Shown here piece after piece: positions 11,104 through 20,328 of a DNA stretch of 64,000 bases. The DNA lies in NCBI RefSeq assembly GCF_900096965.1, contig NZ_FMYM01000010.1, positions 1-64,000 of the forward strand. The letters run 5' to 3'. Source of the DNA: Shouchella lonarensis. GTDB taxonomy: Bacteria > Bacillota > Bacilli > Bacillales > Bacillaceae_D. Every line of letters begins with the position of its first letter. Position 1 is the first letter of the stretch. The position numbers and the translations under genes were made by a program. Under the pieces are notes generated by a model. It did not search any database, was not told the DNA's origin, and saw only the letters and a list, made by a program, of their open reading frames with translations.

Positions 11104-11118
11104 TGATATTCATTTTCA
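11104..11118 (-). promoter_or_regulatory. Fur box upstream of yclNOPQ
   Basis: TGATATTCATTTTCA fits the 7-1-7 Fur consensus TGATAATNATTATCA at 13 of 15 positions, with the two mismatches placed symmetrically. It lies about 70 bp ahead of the first gene of a siderophore importer, which is the expected context. I could not assign a clear -35/-10 pair around it. Confidence 0.8.
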
Positions 11119-11241
11119 ATTACATTTTTGAGTTTACCATAAATTCAGCGGACGTCAACCCCTAAGTGAGAAAGTTTCTCATCTTTTTTTATGATTGCTT
11201 TTATAAGAAATGGATACATTAAAAAGAAGGTCTGCTTTTCA

Positions 11242-11278
11242 ATTCCTACTTGACTGATAGGAATATAGATAATATGAT
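11242..11278 (+). promoter_or_regulatory. tcyP promoter with CymR-like operator
   Basis: TTGACT (11250-11255), 17-base spacer, TATGAT (11273-11278): a good sigma-A promoter 69 bp ahead of tcyP. Its -35 sits inside the perfect inverted repeat ATTCCTA (11242-11248) / TAGGAAT (11258-11264). The right half contains ATAGGAAT, which fits the ATNGGAAT end of the CymR site known from cysteine-regulated Bacillus genes including tcyP. CymR binding is inferred. Confidence 0.65.
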
Positions 11279-11346
11279 AGGAAGCATCGATCATGATGTG
11301 AAATAATTGTTTCGTAAACTCCCTATAAAGAAAGGAATCGCTATAT

Positions 11347-12744
11347 ATGAATACATTGCAAACATTTGCAATCATTGTCTTTGCCCTCATGCTAGTAGGA
11401 ATACTTTTTTACATGCAAAAAAGACATATGTCTTTTTCGACTCGTGTCTTTACTTCTCTTGGGTTAGGTGTCATTTATGGTTTACTGCTCCATGTTCTGT
11501 TTGATGCTGAATCCATTGCTTTAACACAAGCACTTGACTGGATAAATCTACTTGGCACAGGTTACGTCCGTCTATTACAAATGATTGTCATGCCACTGAT
11601 CTTCATTTCCATTTTAGCCGCCTTTACGCGCCTCACATTAACAAAAAATCTCGGAAAGATGAGTGCACTCATCCTTGCTGCCCTCATTGCCACAACATCC
11701 ATCGCAGCTGGACTTGGTATCGCGTCTGCGTCTCTTTTTAACCTTGAAGCGATTGAAATTCCTAAAGGTGAAAGTGAAATCACACAAGGACAAGCAATTG
11801 AAGAACGCTACGAAGAGATGGACGCATTGACACTTCCTGAACAAATTGTCCAACTCATTCCCGCAAATCCTTTTCTCGATTTAACTGGTGGTAGACCGAC
11901 CTCTACTATTGGTGTTGTCATTTTTGCGCTTTTCATTGGTGTTGCCTACTTAGGTGTACGGCGAAAGCAACCAGCATCAGCTGATACATTCAAAAACCTG
12001 ATCGATGCCCTCCACGCCATTATCATGCGAATCGTGACACTCGTGCTGAGATTGACGCCTTACGGTGTGCTCGCAATCATGATTCGTACAATTGCCACGA
12101 GCGATTTTGGTGCTGTCGCATCACTTGGAAAGTTTGTTGGCGCTTCTTATGTTGCACTCATTGCGATGTTCCTTGTCCATTTACTCATCCTCACTTTCCT
12201 AAAGATGAATGCTTGGACATATATGAAAAAAGCATTCCCTGTGTTGGCATTTGCTTTCACCTCACGTACAAGTGCAGGGGCATTGCCAATGAACATTGAA
12301 ACACAAAAAAAGCTTGGTGTCCCAAGCGGTATCGCCAATTTCGCTGGTTCTTTCGGGTTATCCATTGGGCAGAACGGTTGCGCCGGCATTTATCCAGCGA
12401 TGTTAGCGGTCATGATCGCACCAACGGTTGGTCAAAATCCTCTTGAACCTAGCTTTATTTTCATGCTGCTCGCTGTCATTGCCATTAGCTCTTTCGGTGT
12501 CGCTGGTGTCGGCGGCGGAGCAACATTTGCCGCAATTCTTGTTTTATCGGCATTAGACTTACCAATCGCATTAGCCGGCTTACTTATCTCAATCGAACCG
12601 CTCATTGATATGGGGCGGACCGCCGTCAATGTATCCGGGAGCATGGTTTCTGGGCTCTTTACCGCAAAAGTAACTGGGGAATTAGATAACGACACATATA
12701 ATAATCCGGAGATGAAGCTTGATACGCAGGTGGAGCAAGGGTGA
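11347..12744 (+). CDS. tcyP: L-cystine transporter TcyP
   Basis: 465-residue sodium/proton:dicarboxylate symporter-family (DAACS) protein; the TcyP branch imports L-cystine. It has the N-terminal MQKRHMSFSTRVFTSLGLG feature of TcyP, the serine-rich re-entrant loop region FAFTSRTSAGALPMN near residues 300-314, and the conserved SIGQNGCAGIYPAM segment near 338-351. ATG 11347 has AGAAAGGA upstream. Single gene: its own promoter upstream and a strong terminator directly after the stop. Confidence 0.88.
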   Translation: MNTLQTFAIIVFALMLVGILFYMQKRHMSFSTRVFTSLGLGVIYGLLLHVLFDAESIALTQALDWINLLGTGYVRLLQMIVMPLIFISILAAFTRLTLTKNLGKMSALILAALIATTSIAAGLGIASASLFNLEAIEIPKGESEITQGQAIEERYEEMDALTLPEQIVQLIPANPFLDLTGGRPTSTIGVVIFALFIGVAYLGVRRKQPASADTFKNLIDALHAIIMRIVTLVLRLTPYGVLAIMIRTIATSDFGAVASLGKFVGASYVALIAMFLVHLLILTFLKMNAWTYMKKAFPVLAFAFTSRTSAGALPMNIETQKKLGVPSGIANFAGSFGLSIGQNGCAGIYPAMLAVMIAPTVGQNPLEPSFIFMLLAVIAISSFGVAGVGGGATFAAILVLSALDLPIALAGLLISIEPLIDMGRTAVNVSGSMVSGLFTAKVTGELDNDTYNNPEMKLDTQVEQG

Positions 12745-12773
12745 AAAGACGTATGCGCGTGCATACGTCTTTT
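12744..12773. terminator. Bidirectional terminator between tcyP and the lanthipeptide operon
   Basis: AAAAGACGTATGC (12744-12756) / GCATACGTCTTTT (12761-12773), 13-bp perfect stem, 4-base loop, A-run on one side and T-run on the other. It can end both tcyP and the convergent MFS gene. Confidence 0.92.
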
Positions 12774-12783
12774 TACTACGTCT

Positions 12784-14061
12784 CTAAACCCCATCCACCA
12801 TCTTCCGTACATCCCGATCGCAAAGGGCAAGTAACGCCCATAACATAATCCACCCACTAACAAATAGATATGAATATTTGATATGCCACATATCGGCAAT
12901 AAAACCGTTAAACAATAAACCAATTGGCATTAATAATCCTGCAATCGATGCAGCCGTTGCCATCACCCGCCCGCGATATTCAGGTGCGATCGTTGTAATT
13001 AACAGCGTCTGCAATGTAATCATAAATAATGCTTCTCCTATGACCATCAACATCATCAAGCCGACCCCGAGCCAATAATTTGTCGTCCAAGCTGTCGCAA
13101 ACATGCAAACTGACACAAGCATCATACAGACCGAAAAGAAAATACCTGGACGCTTTACACGCTTGACGACTTTTCCGGCGAAGAGTCCGACCCCTATCCC
13201 CGCCAACGTTGCTGCTGCCATAAACATGCCATAATCACGTGCACTGCCGCCAAACTGGTCTGTCACAAGTACAACAAGTAAGGCACCGCCAATCGCAAAC
13301 ACATTGATTAAAGAGCTAATGACAACAAGTTTAAACAATGACCGATTTTTCTGTAGGACGTTTAAACCAGCGACCATTTCTTTCATTAATGATGCCTTTT
13401 TCGGCGTCATTCCCGTAGCATCCGTCTTCTTTATCGCTGTCTGCACTACAAGAAGACAGAGCATGCCACTTGCAAGCAAGTACACACTTGAATGGGCAAG
13501 AATAATTCCCACATAACCGATGGCCGCAAGTAAAAAGCCAGCGAGTGCATTCCCTAATAAATCGGCCGTCCCATTTACTGAAGTCATATAACCATTAATT
13601 GTAGGAACCTTTTTTAACCCCACTGCTGGTGCCAATAAACGATTCTTGGCTGATCCATTTAAAATCGCAAACGACTTATGTAAAAACATAAAGACATATA
13701 AACCAACGATTAAAAAGTTTACTTCAAAATAAAAAGCACACGCAAGCACTACCCCGCCCAATGCCACAAGCACATAACCAATATGAAGCAATAATTTGGC
13801 AGGGTGGCGGTCAGAGAATGCACCAATAAATGGACCGATGAAGGTTGATGACAACACAGACACAGCTGTAAATAATGATGCTGCCACTGCGGAGGATGTT
13901 TGTGCATAAATATACCAAATGACCGTCAATGCAAATACACTTTCTGCGACAACCGTTAGAAATTGATTCCCTAATAAAACCGATGTATTCCGTTTCCATT
14001 GCGGACTAACCGCTTCTTCTTGATGTGTTTTCGTTTCAGCTGCTGCGCCCGTCGCTGGCAT
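12784..14061 (-). CDS. MFS transporter, probable exporter of the lanthipeptide cluster
   Basis: About 425 residues, 12 predicted membrane segments, MFS_3 (EntS-like) type: GNQFLTVVAESVFALTVIWY in helix 1, motif-A-like GPFIGAFSDRHPAK in loop 2-3, and ITLQTLLITTIAPEYRGRVMA near helix 10. ATG 14061 is chosen over GTG 14070 because GGAAG is then about eight bases away. It starts 17 bp after the peptidase stop and is the last gene of the putative lanthipeptide operon. Lanthipeptides normally leave through ABC transporters; an MFS exporter is inferred here only from position, and it may instead confer self-resistance. Confidence 0.75.
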   Translation of the reverse strand: MPATGAAAETKTHQEEAVSPQWKRNTSVLLGNQFLTVVAESVFALTVIWYIYAQTSSAVAASLFTAVSVLSSTFIGPFIGAFSDRHPAKLLLHIGYVLVALGGVVLACAFYFEVNFLIVGLYVFMFLHKSFAILNGSAKNRLLAPAVGLKKVPTINGYMTSVNGTADLLGNALAGFLLAAIGYVGIILAHSSVYLLASGMLCLLVVQTAIKKTDATGMTPKKASLMKEMVAGLNVLQKNRSLFKLVVISSLINVFAIGGALLVVLVTDQFGGSARDYGMFMAAATLAGIGVGLFAGKVVKRVKRPGIFFSVCMMLVSVCMFATAWTTNYWLGVGLMMLMVIGEALFMITLQTLLITTIAPEYRGRVMATAASIAGLLMPIGLLFNGFIADMWHIKYSYLFVSGWIMLWALLALCDRDVRKMVDGV

Positions 14062-14078
14062 ATGACCCACTTCCTTCC

Positions 14079-15752
14079 TTACAACTGAAATGATTTCGAT
14101 TGGAGAAACGCTTTACACGCACTAATCCAGTGCCTTTCTGAAAACCGCTCATGCTGTAATCCTGGAATTGAATAAAGCTGCTGTTGTCCGCCTTCTACGT
14201 TACATTGCCGCAATTGATGATAAAAACCGGCGGTCTGTTCATATGGACAGCGTGTATCTTCCTCCCCATGAATCAGTAACAAATTGACATGTGCAAGCGC
14301 CTGTACATGCGATATTGGACTGCGGTCAGACAATTTTTCCTCGTCCATCAGCATGTCCCCCATCACTTCTAAGAAGTAATCTTTCATGTATGGCATTGCG
14401 CCATCATAAAGTGCACGTAAGTCATTGAAGCTTGCAGCTGCCAAGACATTCGTCCACATGCTAGGGTATTTTCCAGCTAACAATAGTGCCAAGTAGCCCC
14501 CATAACTCACACCGTATAAGCTCACTTCATCGTACTCAGTTAACACCGTGTCAGTAAACACAACCATAGATGATGCATCCACACCTCCCCAATCATGCTG
14601 CAACACTGTCTCATAGTGCTTTCCAAAACCTGTACTACCTGGATAATTGACGATAAAGATGGTATACCCAAGTTGCTCGCACATCGTTATGAATGGGGAA
14701 TAAGATTCGATCACATGATTGTGCGGTCCTCCATGTAAATAAATCATTGCTTTCTTTTGATCTTTCGGTCCCACGACAAAATAAGGTACTTCCAACTGTT
14801 GATACAGAAACGTACGATGCAAAACATCGTCATTTACATGTGATGGTACATCATCTGAGAATGACGTGTACAGCAAGGACGGGCACGTCATTGTCGACTG
14901 ACCCACACCAAGCATCATTTTTGTATGGAAACAAAAATGAACGACTTCAAAAACCCCGCGCCTCTGCCCACTTTTTATTTGCAACTGACCGGTAGAAGAA
15001 AAAACGGCGATGCACTGTCTTCCTCGTTGAAATCCACTCACGAGAATATGCCCTTCATCATCTACTACAAACTGACTGACTTCTTGATAATTCACCTCAA
15101 GCTTGTATTGCCTTCCATCGTTAAGATCATATACGACTGGCTGGATCGTCTCGTCCTCATCTATCTCCTCCACTCCAAATAACTGTTGTTGTAAACATGT
15201 CATCGTTGGAAATAAAAATTCTTTCTCTTTGACGATCTGCCATTGGTCACTAAATAAAAGTTCCCTATTTTGTTGCTGTCCCATATACAATAATAACCGT
15301 CGTTGTCCCCAATCAAAAAAAGCTTTCCGTACATTTGACGTTGCTTCATGTAAGACAGTCATTTCATTTTTATCAAGATGATACAACATCGTCATCGTCT
15401 TTTGGCTCGCTTGATGATATGTGGAACAAAGCAACCATAACGCCTCTTCCCACATAGACAAATCATGAACACGTAAAATAGCAGGTACCTCTTGTGATAC
15501 GTTGTCTACTTTGGTTTCAAATATTGTCAGCACGTGTACAACTTGTCTATGTGCACGCTTTGTCAGGTAGACAAACACATCGTCTTTCACCCATTTTGAA
15601 TACACGATGTCCCCACCAGACTGCGTAACAACATGTTTGTAAGAAATCGTATCATCTTCATCTATATCACCAATTTGTAAATGACGCTCGTACAAGGCAA
15701 CGATTTTTTTCCCTTCATTATTGGATTTTGCCGCTATGAACAAGTTGTCCAT
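14079..15752 (-). CDS. S9 prolyl-oligopeptidase family protease in lanthipeptide cluster
   Basis: 557 residues: a degenerate beta-propeller N-terminal half (1-310) and an alpha/beta-hydrolase domain (about 320-557). Catalytic triad is visible: Ser416 in GVSYGGY, Asp499 in HGEEDTRCP, His534 in GLQHERF; the oxyanion-side motif HGGPH is at 340-344. Cytoplasmic (no signal peptide). ATG 15752 has GGAGGAG upstream and overlaps the preceding gene by 35 bp, so it is translationally coupled to the cluster. In class III systems a prolyl oligopeptidase (FlaP of the flavipeptin cluster) removes the leader; this enzyme is a good candidate for the same role. That link is inference. Confidence 0.82.
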   Translation of the reverse strand: MDNLFIAAKSNNEGKKIVALYERHLQIGDIDEDDTISYKHVVTQSGGDIVYSKWVKDDVFVYLTKRAHRQVVHVLTIFETKVDNVSQEVPAILRVHDLSMWEEALWLLCSTYHQASQKTMTMLYHLDKNEMTVLHEATSNVRKAFFDWGQRRLLLYMGQQQNRELLFSDQWQIVKEKEFLFPTMTCLQQQLFGVEEIDEDETIQPVVYDLNDGRQYKLEVNYQEVSQFVVDDEGHILVSGFQRGRQCIAVFSSTGQLQIKSGQRRGVFEVVHFCFHTKMMLGVGQSTMTCPSLLYTSFSDDVPSHVNDDVLHRTFLYQQLEVPYFVVGPKDQKKAMIYLHGGPHNHVIESYSPFITMCEQLGYTIFIVNYPGSTGFGKHYETVLQHDWGGVDASSMVVFTDTVLTEYDEVSLYGVSYGGYLALLLAGKYPSMWTNVLAAASFNDLRALYDGAMPYMKDYFLEVMGDMLMDEEKLSDRSPISHVQALAHVNLLLIHGEEDTRCPYEQTAGFYHQLRQCNVEGGQQQLYSIPGLQHERFSERHWISACKAFLQSKSFQL

Positions 15753-16923
15753 CTTTCTCCTCCTCGTTTCGAGCGAACCAATTCACGACTTTATGCCATC
15801 TATATTGTAGCTTTTTGTCATCTAACAAATGATGCCGCGCAAGCTGTTCCACTGGGAGATGTTGCATCATCGCGTTGTGCAATTTTTGATCAGATGTGCA
15901 CTCGTACACTTGCATGAGCAGCATGCCTAATTCATCTGAGAAACATTGGCGCCCGAGTGCCTCCATCCCATACTGTTGTGCCGTCTCTACACTTCCTATC
16001 TCTAACTCGCTACGAATCATACACGCATACACCGGTGCATAAAAAGTATTTGTTTCGTGTTGAAAAGACGCCATCTTTTGCATCAATTTTGCCGCTTGCT
16101 GTTCATATTTGTTCTTACGGTACAACTGATACAAGTTGATCAACGTCTGTACGTACAGCAATGGGTCTAACGATTGTTGCTCACAACTGCTTAAAATCTC
16201 TTCCTCCATTTTTATTGCCTTTTTTACATTCCCTTGTAACGCTTCGATAAATGCTCTACCATTCATCACACAACACCATTGAAGCATCATTGTCTCTTTT
16301 ATAATGATGTCTTCAATCTGATCATAAGCACGTAGCGCTAGTGAAAAATCGTTTGTATCTTTTGTAGCCATTTGCGCAAATTCGAACCAAAGTTGATAAG
16401 CACCATCAAAATGAAACGATGGAAGTTGGTGCATGTATTCATTTGTTAATTCTTTTCTCTGTACATGCGTTTTAAAGCCCCAATAATTCAGTAAATCCGC
16501 ATCCGTCTTTCGTTGCTCATATTTCTCTTGTAAATAAGTGAAGGCATCCATTTTATCTAGCTTGTGTATAGCCGCGCATAGTTGAATCTCATCCTCAAGT
16601 TGAGATTCACCTTTGACTAAATACACTGTGGGAGGGGCACTCATGCGAAACAATAACCGCCACAACATCGTCCAATCATGTGCAGTCAATTCAGTATGGA
16701 TATTTACGATGATTGGTGTCTGCCGATCACATACTTGATAAAAAGTCAGCGGTGAACTTAATACATCAAATATATTCTCTTTATTCGCTTGGCTCAATTG
16801 TGCATCAAGCGTTGCAAACGATAACCCACGACCGATGTGGAGCTCTCGTCCCTCTAATTGAGAAGGATCCTCTACGCAAAAAACGCCGCCTTCTCGTCCT
16901 TCATATGAGAATAACCGCTCCAT
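15718..16923 (-). CDS. Uncharacterised helical-repeat-like protein in lanthipeptide cluster
   Basis: 401 residues, no membrane segment or signal peptide. I do not recognise a family. The N-terminal 120 residues are mixed alpha/beta (REGGVFCVEDPSQLEGRELH, TPIIVNIHTELTAHDW); residues 120-390 look all-helical with TPR-like spacing (KYEQQAAKLMQKMASF, VETAQQYGMEALGRQ, ELGMLLMQVYECTSD). ATG 16923 follows GAGGAGGG at five bases; the GTG at 16938 lies inside that ribosome site and is rejected. Placed between the acetyltransferase (11 bp) and the peptidase (overlap), so it is part of the operon. A scaffold or regulator role is only a guess. Confidence 0.7.
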   Translation of the reverse strand: MERLFSYEGREGGVFCVEDPSQLEGRELHIGRGLSFATLDAQLSQANKENIFDVLSSPLTFYQVCDRQTPIIVNIHTELTAHDWTMLWRLLFRMSAPPTVYLVKGESQLEDEIQLCAAIHKLDKMDAFTYLQEKYEQRKTDADLLNYWGFKTHVQRKELTNEYMHQLPSFHFDGAYQLWFEFAQMATKDTNDFSLALRAYDQIEDIIIKETMMLQWCCVMNGRAFIEALQGNVKKAIKMEEEILSSCEQQSLDPLLYVQTLINLYQLYRKNKYEQQAAKLMQKMASFQHETNTFYAPVYACMIRSELEIGSVETAQQYGMEALGRQCFSDELGMLLMQVYECTSDQKLHNAMMQHLPVEQLARHHLLDDKKLQYRWHKVVNWFARNEEEKDGQLVHSGKIQ

Positions 16924-16934
16924 GTTTTCCCTCC

Positions 16935-17675
16935 TCACCGTGCCCGTAATACAGCAATTCGGTCACGTGACACTTCTTGAAAGCCAACAGCACGCATCAC
17001 TGCCTTTGATCGCTCGTTTGTCTCATCTGTTGAGGCAATGACCTGCCTGTAACCAAGCGCCTGTGCTTTCTTTGTTGCATGAAGTAACAAACGCTTTGCA
17101 AGCCCTTTGCCACCGTATTCTGGTGCCATCACGATATGTGCAAGCAAAATCACACCACTCATATTCGTTAATACGACAAAACCAATCCGCGTCGTTTTAT
17201 GCGATAGTGTTTGACAGACGACAACCTCTCCGTATGACCCACTTTCCATATCTATGAGTAACTTCGTTGCTGCATCCAGTGAAGGACAAGAAGGGTCACT
17301 TCTCCATAAAAGTGCGGCAAATTCGGCAGATAACAAAGATTCTTCTCGTACAATGTACGCGGGTGGATAGGATGGTGCATCTTTTTTTACACTCGCGAGG
17401 GACAAGCGGTATTTTACGCGATCGACACCCCACTCCACTTCATCTGTTTGCGCAGGCCAATCGTCCGTATATTGACTTGGAAATATATATATAGATGTCT
17501 CCTCTCGCTTTTTCTGTGTCATTTCCTGCAAATGCGCAAGAACGATATGATGTTTTTCAGTCGTGAACGATGATTGCCAATAATCATAGACAATCGTCCC
17601 TTTTTGATGGTGACGAAGCATATCCACCTCATCGTGAATTTGTTGCCACTGTCTTTGTTCGTTCTCCTTCATCAT
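16935..17675 (-). CDS. GNAT-family N-acetyltransferase in lanthipeptide cluster
   Basis: About 246 residues. The C-terminal GNAT domain (roughly 135-246) shows the acetyl-CoA loop APEYGGKGLAKRLL and the following helix/strand ATKKAQALGYRQVIASTDE and NERSKAVMRAVGFQEV. The N-terminal half (1-130) is not recognised. Start taken at ATG 17675, which has GGAAGGGGG about 11 bases upstream; a longer frame to 17705 has no ribosome site. It overlaps the 3' end of the synthetase by about 47 bp. N-terminal acetylation of the product is possible, but acetylation of a resistance target is an equal alternative. Confidence 0.75.
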   Translation of the reverse strand: MMKENEQRQWQQIHDEVDMLRHHQKGTIVYDYWQSSFTTEKHHIVLAHLQEMTQKKREETSIYIFPSQYTDDWPAQTDEVEWGVDRVKYRLSLASVKKDAPSYPPAYIVREESLLSAEFAALLWRSDPSCPSLDAATKLLIDMESGSYGEVVVCQTLSHKTTRIGFVVLTNMSGVILLAHIVMAPEYGGKGLAKRLLLHATKKAQALGYRQVIASTDETNERSKAVMRAVGFQEVSRDRIAVLRAR

Positions 17676-20286
17676 AAAACAACAAGCCCCCTTCCGTACT
17701 GTCATTACTTAACGGTAACGTCAAACCCATTTGTAATCGCGCTAAAAATGAATAAATCCCTAAATAACCCGTCATATAGTCAATTACATGACTCATTTTG
17801 TCTTCTCCAGTCCAGCAATATTGTCCATCCACAATATCAGCCACCGCAAGTAATCGTTTTTCGATTAAACGCAACTTCCGGTCAATTGCCACTTGGTCAC
17901 CAACCACTGCCCGTTTTGCCGCAATCAAAAAGTCACCCTCGCCAGCCATGCCGTGACATTGATTGTTCACTTGAACAACATTTGACTGTAACACAGCATT
18001 GACTGCACCGACAGCTAGCGCCCTCGTTTCTTCTTGGTCATCGATTGACAACACCGATAACAAAAATTGCCCAATGCCCGCCGCCCCATTACACCATGAC
18101 GTTTGTAGCGACGTATCACGAAGGGAAAATGTTTTGGGCCAAACAACCGCACTCGTTTCTGTCTTGATCGCAGTCCGATCCAACGTATCAACGATCCGTT
18201 CGACACATTCCTTATATTTCTTTTCATTCGTTTCCTTGAAAAGAGCCACAAGAAAAGTACCAATGCCAGCAATCCCATGAGAATAGCCTAAAAAATATTG
18301 CCTTTTTTCCGCTGAAATTGGCGTCGGCCAAGCGATACCGCCGTTCATTTCCTCTGCCGATGACAAAATTTGATCTGCTCGTGCACGTGCACGTTGCAAT
18401 AGGCGCTCATCTTTTGTTATATGGTACACATGTAGCAACATGAGTCCGAGCCCTGCTAATCCGTGACTCACGTTCGCAGTGTAACAAGGCTCATCCGCAA
18501 TTGTTAGTGCCAATTCAACTGCTTTTGTCTGTAATTCCGCGTTATTGGCATAGTGACTCGCATCTGCCAATACCCATGGCACAGCGCCGTAACCGAAGTA
18601 TAAACCAACTGGTGACACACCTTTTACAAACGGATGATGCCGTTCTAACCACGTATAGACATGCAAACTATATTGAAACAACATCTCATCTTCTGTAACT
18701 TGTCCCATTTCATGAAAGAAGTGCATCACACCGGCTAACCCATGATTAAAAGTAGCCACATGCCACTGATCTGACAGAGAATTGTCAGGCAACAGCTGAT
18801 CAATACGTTTAAAATCCATTTTTTCATAGATAGATGTGCAAAAGCTTGCACCTTCCATCCTTACATAATTCGATAACTTCTCTCTCTCTTTTTGTTCGGC
18901 AACCACTTCTTCCATCACTGACAAACCCGACTCACATAAGTGCTTGAACGTTTTTTCTTCAATACAACGAGCAAGTGAACGGACCTTTTTTATCGTTTCT
19001 GTAAAAGGGATGACGCCGAAAAACGGGTCTGTTCCAAGAGCCAAGTAAACGTCAATGGCACCTAGCGCATAACGATCCCGTGCTGTCATATTGATATGGC
19101 TCAACACTTGTTCATCCGGAAGCGCATAACCTGGGGTCAACCCATCAAAAAGAGGCTCAGCAGACGACTGATTACACGCAAGCTCTAAATCAATAAACCG
19201 CACTGTGAAGTCTGGCAAAACCATTACATTATTTGGTGTTAAATCCCTTAAAATCACTTTATGTTTATGCAACGTTGCAACAGATTGGTGCAAATGATCT
19301 CGAACCTGTTGCATCATTTGAATGGACGTTTCTTTCAGTGGTTTTTGAAACAAGTCCTCCGTAAATTTGCGCAACGTCACGCCCGGTAACTTCTCCATCA
19401 CCATATATGCATGATCACCATACTGGAAATACTCATACACTTGTGGTGTCACATCCAGCCCTCGACATTGAACTAAAAGGTCATATTCATGCTTTAAACG
19501 TGCGCGTGCATCTCGACCATCCAACCCAGTCATCATATGCGCACGTGCTTCTTTTAACACCACCTCTTTGTGAGAAGACGTATCGACAACAAAGACACTC
19601 CCTTTTGCGCCCTTTTTCAGTACTGCGCGAACAACCAAACCTCTCTTGGCAAAAGGATTGCTTTGCTGAGATAAAGACGACTCTCTTTCTTTCTCGTGTA
19701 ACTGTAATGCAGGTGGAAGTTCAACCCAATCTGGTATCGTCACAAATGGTACTCTCCGGTCTTCTTTCATTTCTCCATGCTCATCACGCAATCCCGCTTT
19801 TCTTAATTGGCTATAACGGTCGTAAAATCTCATGTGCGCAAAAGCGCCATACCGATAGAAAAGACACTGACTATCTTTATACCGCATGTCCGTCACAATC
19901 TCAGGACCAAAAAAATGACTTGTCCGCTCATATAACTTTTCTAGTAATTGCTCAAATACAGCTTCTGATCTTGGATAAATCGTTAAAAACTTCCCTACTT
20001 GGACACGATCTCCCTCTCCTAGCAGAAGCTTTACGACACCTTGTTCGTTAGACGGAATCTTCCAATCTACCCTCTCATTTAGTAAGAAGGGCGCTACTTC
20101 TTGTAAAAAAGATTGCACTTGCGGCAGAATGATCGACAAATGTATTTTCCAGCCTTGTTGCGGTAACTCATATGTATGATTGCTAAAATAAAGCCATTTT
20201 TTATCTCGAACTATTTTCATCGGATCAACAACTTTCTCACTAAGAGAATGAAGTAAATACGTATAATGTAATTGTGACGTCGCCAT
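17629..20286 (-). CDS. Three-domain lanthipeptide synthetase (lyase-kinase-cyclase), class IV-like LanL
   Basis: 885 residues, the usual size for LanKC/LanL. Residues 1-210: lyase region, including RYGAFAHMRFYDRYSQLRKAG. Residues 215-470: Ser/Thr-kinase domain with Lys245 (VLKEA), catalytic loop RDLTPNN (Asp348, Asn353) and the metal-binding Asp366 (FIDLE). Residues 500-850: LanC-like cyclase with repeated NHGLAG, SHGLAGLG and SHGIAGIG turns. Cys732 (SWCNG) and Cys777-His778 (QCHG) match the three zinc ligands of NisC-type cyclases. Class III LanKC enzymes lack them; class IV LanL enzymes have them. The enzyme should dehydrate Ser/Thr of the upstream precursor by phosphorylation-elimination and close (methyl)lanthionine rings. 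It is separated from the precursor by a hairpin. Confidence 0.9.
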   Translation of the reverse strand: MATSQLHYTYLLHSLSEKVVDPMKIVRDKKWLYFSNHTYELPQQGWKIHLSIILPQVQSFLQEVAPFLLNERVDWKIPSNEQGVVKLLLGEGDRVQVGKFLTIYPRSEAVFEQLLEKLYERTSHFFGPEIVTDMRYKDSQCLFYRYGAFAHMRFYDRYSQLRKAGLRDEHGEMKEDRRVPFVTIPDWVELPPALQLHEKERESSLSQQSNPFAKRGLVVRAVLKKGAKGSVFVVDTSSHKEVVLKEARAHMMTGLDGRDARARLKHEYDLLVQCRGLDVTPQVYEYFQYGDHAYMVMEKLPGVTLRKFTEDLFQKPLKETSIQMMQQVRDHLHQSVATLHKHKVILRDLTPNNVMVLPDFTVRFIDLELACNQSSAEPLFDGLTPGYALPDEQVLSHINMTARDRYALGAIDVYLALGTDPFFGVIPFTETIKKVRSLARCIEEKTFKHLCESGLSVMEEVVAEQKEREKLSNYVRMEGASFCTSIYEKMDFKRIDQLLPDNSLSDQWHVATFNHGLAGVMHFFHEMGQVTEDEMLFQYSLHVYTWLERHHPFVKGVSPVGLYFGYGAVPWVLADASHYANNAELQTKAVELALTIADEPCYTANVSHGLAGLGLMLLHVYHITKDERLLQRARARADQILSSAEEMNGGIAWPTPISAEKRQYFLGYSHGIAGIGTFLVALFKETNEKKYKECVERIVDTLDRTAIKTETSAVVWPKTFSLRDTSLQTSWCNGAAGIGQFLLSVLSIDDQEETRALAVGAVNAVLQSNVVQVNNQCHGMAGEGDFLIAAKRAVVGDQVAIDRKLRLIEKRLLAVADIVDGQYCWTGEDKMSHVIDYMTGYLGIYSFLARLQMGLTLPLSNDSTEGGLLFYDEGERTKTVATNSR

Positions 20287-20328
20287 GCTTCATCTCCCTT
20301 CCCACTTTTCGATCTTTCAGAAAAATAG

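Noticed and set aside
17629-20286. Calling the synthetase class III LanKC
   Set aside because: Domain order alone would allow it, but the three zinc ligands in the cyclase domain fit class IV better.
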